A stretch of DNA of 64,000 bases. Origin: Cellulosimicrobium cellulans (GTDB lineage Bacteria > Actinomycetota > Actinomycetes > Actinomycetales > Cellulomonadaceae). Positions 18,095 to 24,794 of this stretch are shown here, one piece after another. The stretch spans positions 186,001 to 250,000 of the forward strand of contig NZ_VEGH01000001.1 of NCBI RefSeq assembly GCF_007679345.1. The letters run 5' to 3'. The position numbers and the translations under genes were made by a program. The notes under the pieces are model-generated. The model worked only from the letters and a program-made list of their open reading frames with translations, was not told where the DNA came from and searched no databases. Numbering within the stretch: the stretch's first letter is position 1; each line of letters begins with the position of its first letter.

Positions 18095-18706
18095 ATGAGC
18101 CTCGACGGCATCGCGTCGATCAACCAGCGCATCGCCGCCATCCAGGCGACGATCGGCACGCTGGCGCCGACGCCCACGACCACCACCAGCGGCACCGCGT
18201 TCGCCCAGGCGCTCGCCCAGGCCGTTGACGGCTCGTCGACCACCGCGGGCACCGCCGCCTCCGGCACGGCCGGGACGACCGCGAGCACCGCCGCGAGCAC
18301 CGCCCGGGACGCCGACGGGGTCCCCGTCGCGCTCGCCGGCTACGGCAACGGGAAGATCCCGGCCGAGGCGCTGCACGAGGTCGGGAGCACCGGCCACCGG
18401 CTGTGGGCGCCCGCGGCCGACGCCCTGGAGCGCCTGATCGCCGACGCCGCGCGGGACGGCGTGACCGTCGGCATCACCGACTCGTACCGCTCGTACGAGG
18501 CGCAGGTCGACGTCGCCGCCCGCAAGGGCCTGTACTCCCAGGGCGGCCTGGCCGCGGTGCCCGGGACCAGCGACCACGGCTGGGGCATGGCCGCCGACCT
18601 GAAGCTGGACGACGCGGCCCAGTCGTGGATGCGTGCGAACGGCGGCCGGTACGGCTTCGTCGAGGACACCCCGCGCGAGCCCTGGCACTGGGCCTACACG
18701 GCCTGA
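18095..18706 (+). CDS. M15 family D-Ala-D-Ala carboxypeptidase-like protein
   Basis: About 203 residues. The C-terminal VanY-like domain has SYRSYEAQ, the zinc ligands in TSDHGWGMAADL, and EPWHWAYT at the end. The N-terminus (MSLDGIASINQRIAAIQATI) and a Thr/Ala-rich linker resemble proteins of actinobacterial flagellar clusters, and there is no classical signal peptide. With the sigma-28-like promoter this suggests peptidoglycan trimming for flagellum assembly, though no flagellar structural gene lies in the window. ATG 18095 follows GGAGGAA. Confidence 0.75.
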   Translation: MSLDGIASINQRIAAIQATIGTLAPTPTTTTSGTAFAQALAQAVDGSSTTAGTAASGTAGTTASTAASTARDADGVPVALAGYGNGKIPAEALHEVGSTGHRLWAPAADALERLIADAARDGVTVGITDSYRSYEAQVDVAARKGLYSQGGLAAVPGTSDHGWGMAADLKLDDAAQSWMRANGGRYGFVEDTPREPWHWAYTA

Positions 18707-18763
18707 CCCGCCCCGCCCCGTCCCGTTCCGCCCCGCCCCGGCTCCTCTCGCCCCCGAGACTCT

Positions 18764-18838
18764 CGCCGAGATAGGGGCTCCGCACCGAGGTAGGACCGTC
18801 GGACGCCCTATCTCGGCGCGGCGGCCCTATCTCGGCGC
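18764..18838. repeat. four-armed intergenic inverted repeat
   Basis: Two units in one orientation (CGCCGAGATAGGGG at 18764-18777 and a degenerate CACCGAGGTAGGAC at 18783-18796) are followed by two exact inverse units (CCCTATCTCGGCG within 18805-18818 and 18823-18838). It lies between the convergent M15 and chemoreceptor genes, so a bidirectional terminator role is possible; there is no T-tract. Confidence 0.7.
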
Positions 18839-18890
18839 ACGGGAGGGCGGGGCGGGGGGCGGGAGGGCGGTGCCGACCCCCCGCGGGCGG

Positions 18891-20438
18891 TCAGTCGAGG
18901 ATCGCGCGGGTGACGGCGACCTGCTCCGTCAGGACCCCGCCGATGGTCTGCTGCGTCTCGTTGATCCGCTCCACGACGCCGCCGATCTGCGCCAGCGACG
19001 CGATCACCCCGTCGACCTGCTGCTGGATGGTCCGCACCTTCTCGCCGACCTGGGTGGTGGCCGCCGCGGTCTCGTTGGCGAGCTCCTTGACCTCGTGCGC
19101 GACGACGGCGAAGCCGCGGCCCGCCTCGCCGGCGCGCGCCGCCTCGATGGTCGCGTTGAGCGCGAGCAGGTTCGTCTGCGCGGCGATGCCCTGGATGACC
19201 GTGACGACCTGGCCGATCTCGGCGCTCGACACCCCGAGCCCGGCGACGTCCCGGTTCGCGTCCTCGGCGATCCGCTGGCCGTCGGTGGCGACGGTCGTGG
19301 CGGCGAGCACGTTGCGCTCGACCTCCTGGATCGAGGTCACGAGCTCCTCGCCGGCGCTGCGCAGCCGGGCCGCGCCCGCGTGCCGCTCGAGCGCCTGCGC
19401 CACCAGGAACGCCGTGTTGCGCAGCGCGTCCGCGCGGCGCTGCGAGAGCTGCAGCGTGCTCGTCGCGAAGAAGTCCATCGTGCCGACCACCCGGCCCGCC
19501 ACGACGATCGGCAGGCAGACCCCGGACCGCACGCCGGCGCGCTGCGCGGCGGGCGCCCGCACGCAGTCCGTGAGCTCGCCGAGGTCCGGCACGAACACCA
19601 TGTCCCGCGCGCGCCAGGCGCGGCCCGCCAGGCCCACGCCCTCCTGGAACGAGGCCGCGCGGGTGACCTCGCGGAACTCGGCGCCGGCGTCCCCGGACTC
19701 CTGCACGAAGACCAGCGCACGCTGCTGGTCGTCGAGGCGCCAGTACGACCCGTAGGCCCAGCCGAACCCCTCGCGGATGGCGGCGAGCGCGCGGCTCAAC
19801 GCCTCCTCGGCGGCCGGGGCGTCGGTCACCTCGTGGATCACCCGGTTCACGGCCTCGATGTCCTGCAGCGCCTCGGCCTGGCGCTCGGCGGTCGCGACGC
19901 GCTCGATGGCCTGGCTGACCAGGACGCCGATGCTGCGCAGCGTCGCGAGCCGCTGCGGCGACGGGGCCAGCGTCTCGGTGGTGAAGAAGTCCATGGTCCC
20001 GGCGACGACGCCGTTCTCCAGCAGCGGGAAGCAGATGCCGGACCGGACCCCGGCGCGCTGCGCGGCGGGGGCGCGCACGCAGTCGGTGAGCTCGCCCAGG
20101 TCGGCCACGAACACGAGGTCGCGGTCCCGCCAGGCCCGGCCCGACAGCCCGACGCCCTCGGTGAACGACGCCGAGCGGGTCACCCGGCGGAACTCCTCGC
20201 CCGCGTCGCCGGACTCCTGGACGAAGTGCAGGGCGCGGTTGGCCTCGACCCGCCAGTAGGAGCCGTACGCCCAGTCGAACCGCTCCCGGACGACGTCGAG
20301 CGCCGCGCGCACCGCCTCCTCGGAGGTCGACGCCCCGGCGAGCGCGTGCACGACCGCGGTGACGGCGTCGATGTTCGCGCGGGACTCGGACAGCTCGGTC
20401 GCCGCGGTCGGCGGCTGCGGGCGGGTGCGGGTGAACAC
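18891..20438 (-). CDS. soluble methyl-accepting chemotaxis protein, double GAF
   Basis: About 515 residues, no membrane segment. Two GAF domains (about residues 35-175 and 220-360) are close copies: both contain [36 protein letters not shown] and GTMDFF. The C-terminal signalling domain has the conserved hairpin [20 protein letters not shown] followed by [14 protein letters not shown], which contacts CheA/CheW. It ends soon after, shorter than in most receptors. As a cytosolic receptor it should sense an internal ligand. GTG 20438 has GAGGAG upstream. A sigma-28-like promoter precedes it. Confidence 0.85.
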   Translation of the reverse strand: MFTRTRPQPPTAATELSESRANIDAVTAVVHALAGASTSEEAVRAALDVVRERFDWAYGSYWRVEANRALHFVQESGDAGEEFRRVTRSASFTEGVGLSGRAWRDRDLVFVADLGELTDCVRAPAAQRAGVRSGICFPLLENGVVAGTMDFFTTETLAPSPQRLATLRSIGVLVSQAIERVATAERQAEALQDIEAVNRVIHEVTDAPAAEEALSRALAAIREGFGWAYGSYWRLDDQQRALVFVQESGDAGAEFREVTRAASFQEGVGLAGRAWRARDMVFVPDLGELTDCVRAPAAQRAGVRSGVCLPIVVAGRVVGTMDFFATSTLQLSQRRADALRNTAFLVAQALERHAGAARLRSAGEELVTSIQEVERNVLAATTVATDGQRIAEDANRDVAGLGVSSAEIGQVVTVIQGIAAQTNLLALNATIEAARAGEAGRGFAVVAHEVKELANETAAATTQVGEKVRTIQQQVDGVIASLAQIGGVVERINETQQTIGGVLTEQVAVTRAILD

Positions 20439-20475
20439 GTGGCTCCTCGTGGGTCGGTACCCCCTGGTGAGGAAC

Positions 20476-20503
20476 CCATCGACGCGCACCGGGCCCGCGT
20501 GAG
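20476..20503 (-). promoter_or_regulatory. sigma-28-like promoter of chemoreceptor gene
   Basis: On the minus strand CTCA (20503-20500) and GTCGATGG (20483-20476) are 16 nt apart, the same layout as ahead of the M15 peptidase gene. It lies about 40 nt upstream of GTG 20438. Confidence 0.45.
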
Positions 20504-20554
20504 CGGATCGCGCGCCACGAACCGGGTGATTCGGGCAAACGCGGCCGTTCGGAC

Positions 20555-21136
20555 TCAGGCGCCGGGCGAGTCGTCCGCTGCGTCGTCGTCGGGGACGACC
20601 ACGCGCGCCCCGAGGTCCCACGGCTGGAACACCCGCTCGCCGTCCATCCGGAACCGCAGGGTCCGCTGCGTGCGCACCCGCGGGACCGGCGCGGCGTCGG
20701 CGTCGTGCTCGACGACGTCGCCGACGGCGGGCGGGACGGGCCGTGCGGGAGCGGCGGGCTGCGGCGGCGTGGCCCGCTCCGCGGCGGCGGCGCGGGGCCG
20801 CACGTCCTCGGGCCGGTCCGCCGCCTCCCCCAGCAGGACGTCGTCCAGCCGGCGGTAGCGGAACTCGGCCTCCCGCCGGTTCCGCTCGATCCACATCGTC
20901 ATGAGGTCGAGCACCTCGGTCTCCAGGTGCGCCGGCCGGCGCTGCGCCTCACGCCGCCGGCTGACGAGCCCCGCCCCCTCGAGCACGCGCAGGTGCTTGG
21001 ACACCGCCTGGGGCGTGACGTCGTACGGGGCCGCGAGCTCGCCGACGGTGGCGTCCCCGGACGCGAGCCGCGCCACAAGGTCCCGGCGGAGCGGGTCGGC
21101 GAGGGCGGCGAACACCTGGGAGAGCGGGTCGGCCAC
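20555..21136 (-). CDS. ArsR family transcriptional regulator
   Basis: About 193 residues. The N-terminal winged helix-turn-helix ([20 protein letters not shown], then [31 protein letters not shown]) is typical of ArsR/SmtB proteins of the type linked with SRPBCC domains. There is no metal-binding Cys pair in the DNA-recognition helix. The C-terminal 80 residues are Pro/Ala-rich and end in a short folded-looking stretch ([20 protein letters not shown]) of unknown role. GTG 21136 follows GGAGG. A 14-bp palindrome upstream probably is its operator. It diverges from the APC permease, a likely target. Confidence 0.78.
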   Translation of the reverse strand: MADPLSQVFAALADPLRRDLVARLASGDATVGELAAPYDVTPQAVSKHLRVLEGAGLVSRRREAQRRPAHLETEVLDLMTMWIERNRREAEFRYRRLDDVLLGEAADRPEDVRPRAAAAERATPPQPAAPARPVPPAVGDVVEHDADAAPVPRVRTQRTLRFRMDGERVFQPWDLGARVVVPDDDAADDSPGA

Positions 21137-21199
21137 GGGTCCTCCAGACGGGTGGGTGGGTGACGCCGCCGTAGCGTGCCACGCGCCGGGGCAGGACGA

Positions 21200-21213
21200 C
21201 AACCGTACGGTTG
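21200..21213. promoter_or_regulatory. palindromic operator between arsR-type gene and permease
   Basis: CAACCGTACGGTTG is a perfect 14-bp palindrome centred 70 nt upstream of the ArsR start and about 88 nt upstream of the permease start. Such ACAACCGTACGGTTGT-like sites commonly precede actinobacterial ArsR genes, so autoregulation is likely. Confidence 0.6.
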
Positions 21214-21294
21214 CACAACCGCCGCGTCGGGTCGACCGCGGTGCCGCGCGGCGCTCGCCGCGCGCGCCCGGCCGCCCGCGCCGATACTCGCCCG

Positions 21295-22632
21295 GTGACC
21301 ACCGACACCACCACCGAGAAGCCCACCGGCCTGCGCCGGGCCGTGACCGGGCCGCTGCTGTTCCTGTTCATCCTCGGCGACGTGCTCGGCGCGGGCGTGT
21401 ACGCCCTGGTCGGCGAGCTCGGCGCCGAGGCGGGCGGCGCGATCTGGCTACCGCTGCTCGTCGCGCTCGGCATGGCGCTGCTGACGGCGTCCTCCTACGC
21501 GGAGCTCGTCACCAAGTACCCGAAGGCGGGTGGTTCCGCGGTGTTCGCGCAGCGGGCGTTCGGCAGCCCGCTGGTGTCGTTCCTGGTCGGCTTCTGCATG
21601 CTCGCGGCGGGGGTGACGTCGGCGGCGGGCCTGGCCCTGGCGTTCGGCGGCGACTACCTGTCGGTGTTCCTCGACGTGCCGCCGGTGCTCACCGCGATCG
21701 TGTTCCTCGCCCTGGTGGCGGCGCTGAACATGCGCGGGATCAAGGAGTCGCTGCGCGCCAACGTGGTGATGACCGCGGTCGAGCTGTCGGGCCTGGTCCT
21801 CGTCGTGATCCTCGGCGCCGTCGTCCTCGGCCGCGGCGAGGGCGACCCCGCCCGGGTGCTCGAGCTGCCCGCGGAGACCTCGTGGGCCGCCGCGATCCTG
21901 GGCGGCGCGCTGATCGCGTTCTACTCGTTCGTCGGCTTCGAGACGTCCGCGAACCTCGCCGAGGAGGTCACCGACGTCCGCCGGGTCTACCCGCGCGCGC
22001 TGTTCGGCGCCCTGCTGGCCGCCGGCGTCGTCTACCTGCTGGTCGGCCTGGTCGCGCCGGCCGTGGTCGCCCCCGAGGACCTGGCGGCGTCGAGCGGCCC
22101 GCTGCTCGAGGTGGTGCGCGCGGCGGGCGGGGTGCCGCTCGAGGTGTTCTCCGCGGTGGCGCTGGTCGCCGTCGCGAACGGCGCGCTGCTCACCATGATC
22201 ATGGCCAGCCGGCTGACCTACGGCATGGCGCAGGAGGGTCTGCTGCCGCCGGTGCTGGGGCGCGTGCTGCCGGGGCGCCGCACCCCGTGGGTGGCCATCG
22301 TCGTGACCACGGCCGTCGCGATGGTCCTGGCCGCGACCGGCGAGCTCGTGGACCTGGCGTCGACCGTGGTCCTGCTGCTGCTGTTCGTCTTCCTCAGCAC
22401 CAACGTCGCCGTGCTCGTGCTGCGGCGCGACCGCGTCGACCACCCGCACTTCCGGGCGTGGACCGCCCTGCCGGTGCTGGCGGTGGTCACCTGCCTGGTC
22501 CTGCTGACCCAGCAGGAGGCGCGGCACTGGGCGCTCGCCGGGGTGCTGCTCGCGGTCGGCCTGGTGCTGCACCTGCTGACGCGCCGGTCCAGCCGGCGGC
22601 CGCAGGACGAGGCGGCCCGGCCGGCCCGCTGA
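21295..22632 (+). CDS. APC family amino acid permease
   Basis: About 445 residues with 12 probable membrane helices. The family start signature is LGDVLGAGVYALVGELG, followed by SSYAELVTKYPKAGGSAVF and FYSFVGFETSANLAEEV, as in APC amino acid/polyamine transporters. The substrate cannot be read. GATACT lies six bases before GTG 21295, so the transcript is probably leaderless; the frame continues upstream to 21211 without a better start. It diverges from the ArsR regulator with a shared control region. Confidence 0.8.
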   Translation: MTTDTTTEKPTGLRRAVTGPLLFLFILGDVLGAGVYALVGELGAEAGGAIWLPLLVALGMALLTASSYAELVTKYPKAGGSAVFAQRAFGSPLVSFLVGFCMLAAGVTSAAGLALAFGGDYLSVFLDVPPVLTAIVFLALVAALNMRGIKESLRANVVMTAVELSGLVLVVILGAVVLGRGEGDPARVLELPAETSWAAAILGGALIAFYSFVGFETSANLAEEVTDVRRVYPRALFGALLAAGVVYLLVGLVAPAVVAPEDLAASSGPLLEVVRAAGGVPLEVFSAVALVAVANGALLTMIMASRLTYGMAQEGLLPPVLGRVLPGRRTPWVAIVVTTAVAMVLAATGELVDLASTVVLLLLFVFLSTNVAVLVLRRDRVDHPHFRAWTALPVLAVVTCLVLLTQQEARHWALAGVLLAVGLVLHLLTRRSSRRPQDEAARPAR

Positions 22633-22722
22633 CCCCACGGACGCACCGCGCCGCCGAGCTTGGGACGATGGTCCCGGCGGCGCGGAATAGATCGGCGCAC
22701 GCCCTCGTTGGGGCGCAAGTAC

Positions 22723-22734
22723 ATGCAAACGCAT
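22723..22734. promoter_or_regulatory. operator-like dyad before monooxygenase gene
   Basis: ATGCAAACGCAT (ATGCR-NN-YGCAT) is a short dyad 18 nt upstream of the CE1758-type gene. MarR-type regulators often bind such sites; no regulator gene is adjacent. Confidence 0.3.
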
Positions 22735-22752
22735 CGACTTGAGGAGCGCGAG

Positions 22753-23952
22753 ATGCAGTTCGGAGTCTTCACGGTCAGCGACATCACACCTGACCCCCAC
22801 ACGGGCCGCGCGCCCGACGACACCGAGCGCGTCCGGTCGATCCTGACGATCGCCCAGCACGCCGAGGACGTCGGCCTCGACGTCTTCGCGACCGGCGAGC
22901 ACCACAACCCGCCGTTCGTCGCGTCGTCCCCCACGACGATGCTCGGCTACCTCGCCGGCCGCACCAAGGACATCGTGCTGTCGACGGCCACCACGCTGAT
23001 CACGACCAACGACCCGGTCCGGCTGGCCGAGGAGTACGCGATGCTCCAGGTCATCTCCGACGGCCGGATGGACCTCATGATGGGCCGCGGCAACACCGGC
23101 CCGGTCTACCCCTGGTTCGGCCAGGACATCCGCCAGGGCATCCCGCTGGCGATCGAGAACTACGCCCTGCTGCGCCGCCTCTGGACCGAGGAGGTCGTCG
23201 ACTGGGAGGGCAAGTTCCGCACCCCGCTGCAGGGCTTCACGTCGACCCCGCGGCCGCTGGACGGCGTCCCGCCGTTCGTGTGGCACGGCTCGATCCGCAG
23301 CCCCGAGATCGCCGAGCAGGCCGCGTACTACGGCGACGGCTTCTTCCACAACAACATCTTCTGGCCGATGAGCCACACCAAGCAGATGGTGCAGTTCTAC
23401 CGCCAGCGGTTCGAGCACTACGGCCACGGCCGCGCGGACCAGGCGATCGTCGGCCTCGGCGGCCAGGTGTTCATGCGGAAGAACTCGCAGGACGCCGTGA
23501 CCGAGTTCCGGCCGTACTTCGACAACGCGCCGGTCTACGGCCACGGCCCGTCGCTGGAGGACTTCTCCGCGCAGACGCCGCTGACCGTCGGCTCGCCGCA
23601 GCAGGTCATCGACCGGTACGCCGCCATGCGGCACGACGTCGGGCACTACCAGCGCCAGCTGTTCCTCATCGACCACGCGGGGCTGCCGCTCAAGACGGTC
23701 CTCGAGCAGCTCGACATCCTGGGCGGCGAGGTCGTCCCGGTGCTCCGCAAGGAGATGGAGTCCGACCGGCCCGCCGACGTCCCGTCCGGCCCGCCGACGC
23801 ACGCCGAGCGCGTCGCGAAGGCCCGCGCCGCCGGCCAGGTGCACGAGCAGACCGTCGCCGCCGCCGACCACTGGACCGGGAAGACGGCCGAGGACGACGC
23901 CGCGGCCGCCGACGCGGTCGCGGGGCGCCAGGGCGCCGCGTTCGGCCTCTGA
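22753..23952 (+). CDS. LLM flavin-dependent oxidoreductase, CE1758 family
   Basis: About 399 residues. The N-terminus (MQFGVFTVSDITPDPHTGR) and FATGEHHNPPFVASSPTTML, then HGSIRSPEIAEQAAYYGDGF, match the CE1758 group of luciferase-like monooxygenases. A charged C-terminal extension past residue 330 is also typical. It is always found with the CE1759 FMN reductase, as here 119 nt downstream, which would supply reduced FMN. The substrate is unknown. ATG 22753 has GAGGAG upstream. A palindromic repeat lies between the two genes. Confidence 0.82.
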   Translation: MQFGVFTVSDITPDPHTGRAPDDTERVRSILTIAQHAEDVGLDVFATGEHHNPPFVASSPTTMLGYLAGRTKDIVLSTATTLITTNDPVRLAEEYAMLQVISDGRMDLMMGRGNTGPVYPWFGQDIRQGIPLAIENYALLRRLWTEEVVDWEGKFRTPLQGFTSTPRPLDGVPPFVWHGSIRSPEIAEQAAYYGDGFFHNNIFWPMSHTKQMVQFYRQRFEHYGHGRADQAIVGLGGQVFMRKNSQDAVTEFRPYFDNAPVYGHGPSLEDFSAQTPLTVGSPQQVIDRYAAMRHDVGHYQRQLFLIDHAGLPLKTVLEQLDILGGEVVPVLRKEMESDRPADVPSGPPTHAERVAKARAAGQVHEQTVAAADHWTGKTAEDDAAAADAVAGRQGAAFGL

Positions 23953-23965
23953 GCCCGGAACAACC

Positions 23966-24027
23966 ACCTCGGGTGGAAGGTTCTGCCGGACACGCCGTCG
24001 GCGGGTCCGGCCAGACCTTCCACCCGA
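23966..24027. repeat. intergenic hairpin repeat, family with 47329-47387
   Basis: Left arm 23969-23990 pairs with 24006-24027 (22 bp, two mismatches). The first 31 bases (23966-23996) are identical to 47329-47359. It sits inside the monooxygenase-reductase pair rather than at its end, so if it slows transcription it would lower reductase relative to monooxygenase. Confidence 0.8.
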
Positions 24028-24071
24028 CCCCCGGTACCACCCGCACCACCCCAGCACGAGGAGCACCTCCC

Positions 24072-24692
24072 ATGACCGAGCGCCACATCGTCGCCCTGTC
24101 GGCCGGCCTCGGCCAGCCGTCCTCCACCCGCCTGCTCGCCGACCGGCTCGCCGAGGCGACCGCCACCGAGCTCGCCGACCGCGGGCAGCGCCCCGAGGTC
24201 CGGGTCGTCGAGCTGCGCGACCACGCGCACGACATCGTCAACGCGATGCTCACCGGCGTGCCGAGCCCGGCGCTGGCCGAGGTGATCGAGGCCGTGACCG
24301 GCGCGGACGCGCTGATCGCCGTGACCCCGCTGTTCACCACGACCTACTCGGGTCTGTTCAAGTCGTTCGTCGACATCCTGGACAAGGACTCGCTGACCGG
24401 GATGCCCGTCCTGCTCGGCGCGACGGGCGGCACCGCCCGGCACTCGCTGGCCATCGAGTACTCGATGCGGCCGCTGTTCACCTACCTGCGGGCCGACGTC
24501 TCCACGACGTCGGTGTTCGCCGCGACCGACGACTGGGCCGCCGGCACCACCGCCGACGAGCCGAGCCCGCTGCCCGCCCGCATCCGCCGGGCCGGCGCCG
24601 AGCTCGCGACCACGGTCGCCGCCCGCGGCCCGCGCGGCCCGCAGGACCCGTTCGCCGACGCGCCGTCCTTCGCGGACCTGCTGGGCGGCTGA
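24072..24692 (+). CDS. FMN reductase, CE1759 family
   Basis: About 206 residues with a flavodoxin-like fold. VALSAGLGQPSSTRLLADRL is the FMN phosphate loop, and ADALIAVTPLFTTTYSGLFKSFVDIL matches NADPH-dependent FMN reductases. It should feed reduced flavin to the CE1758-type monooxygenase upstream. ATG 24072 follows GGAGCACCTCCC, a weak ribosome binding site. The gene ends before a nested inverted repeat that separates it from the convergent phytochrome gene. Confidence 0.82.
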   Translation: MTERHIVALSAGLGQPSSTRLLADRLAEATATELADRGQRPEVRVVELRDHAHDIVNAMLTGVPSPALAEVIEAVTGADALIAVTPLFTTTYSGLFKSFVDILDKDSLTGMPVLLGATGGTARHSLAIEYSMRPLFTYLRADVSTTSVFAATDDWAAGTTADEPSPLPARIRRAGAELATTVAARGPRGPQDPFADAPSFADLLGG

Positions 24693-24713
24693 CGGCCGCG
24701 GGCCGCTCCACGC

Positions 24714-24783
24714 CCGAGCGCGGCAGATCCAGCCCAGCGCGGCAGCGGGAGCGACCGCGCTGGGCGCGAACGCCCGCGCTCGG
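24714..24783. repeat. nested four-armed inverted repeat, possible terminator
   Basis: The outer pair is CCGAGCGCGG at 24714-24723 with 24774-24783; the inner pair is GCCCAGCGCGG at 24732-24742 with 24755-24765, both perfect. The outer and inner arms resemble each other, so alternative pairings exist. It lies between convergent genes. Confidence 0.72.
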
Positions 24784-24794
24784 CGTCGCGCGCG

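Noticed and set aside
18633-20858. A 741-codon open frame on the plus strand opposite the chemoreceptor and ArsR genes
   Set aside because: It is the antisense shadow of high-GC codons; the protein is a low-complexity Arg/Gly/Pro mix, while the minus-strand frames give clear MCP and ArsR motifs.
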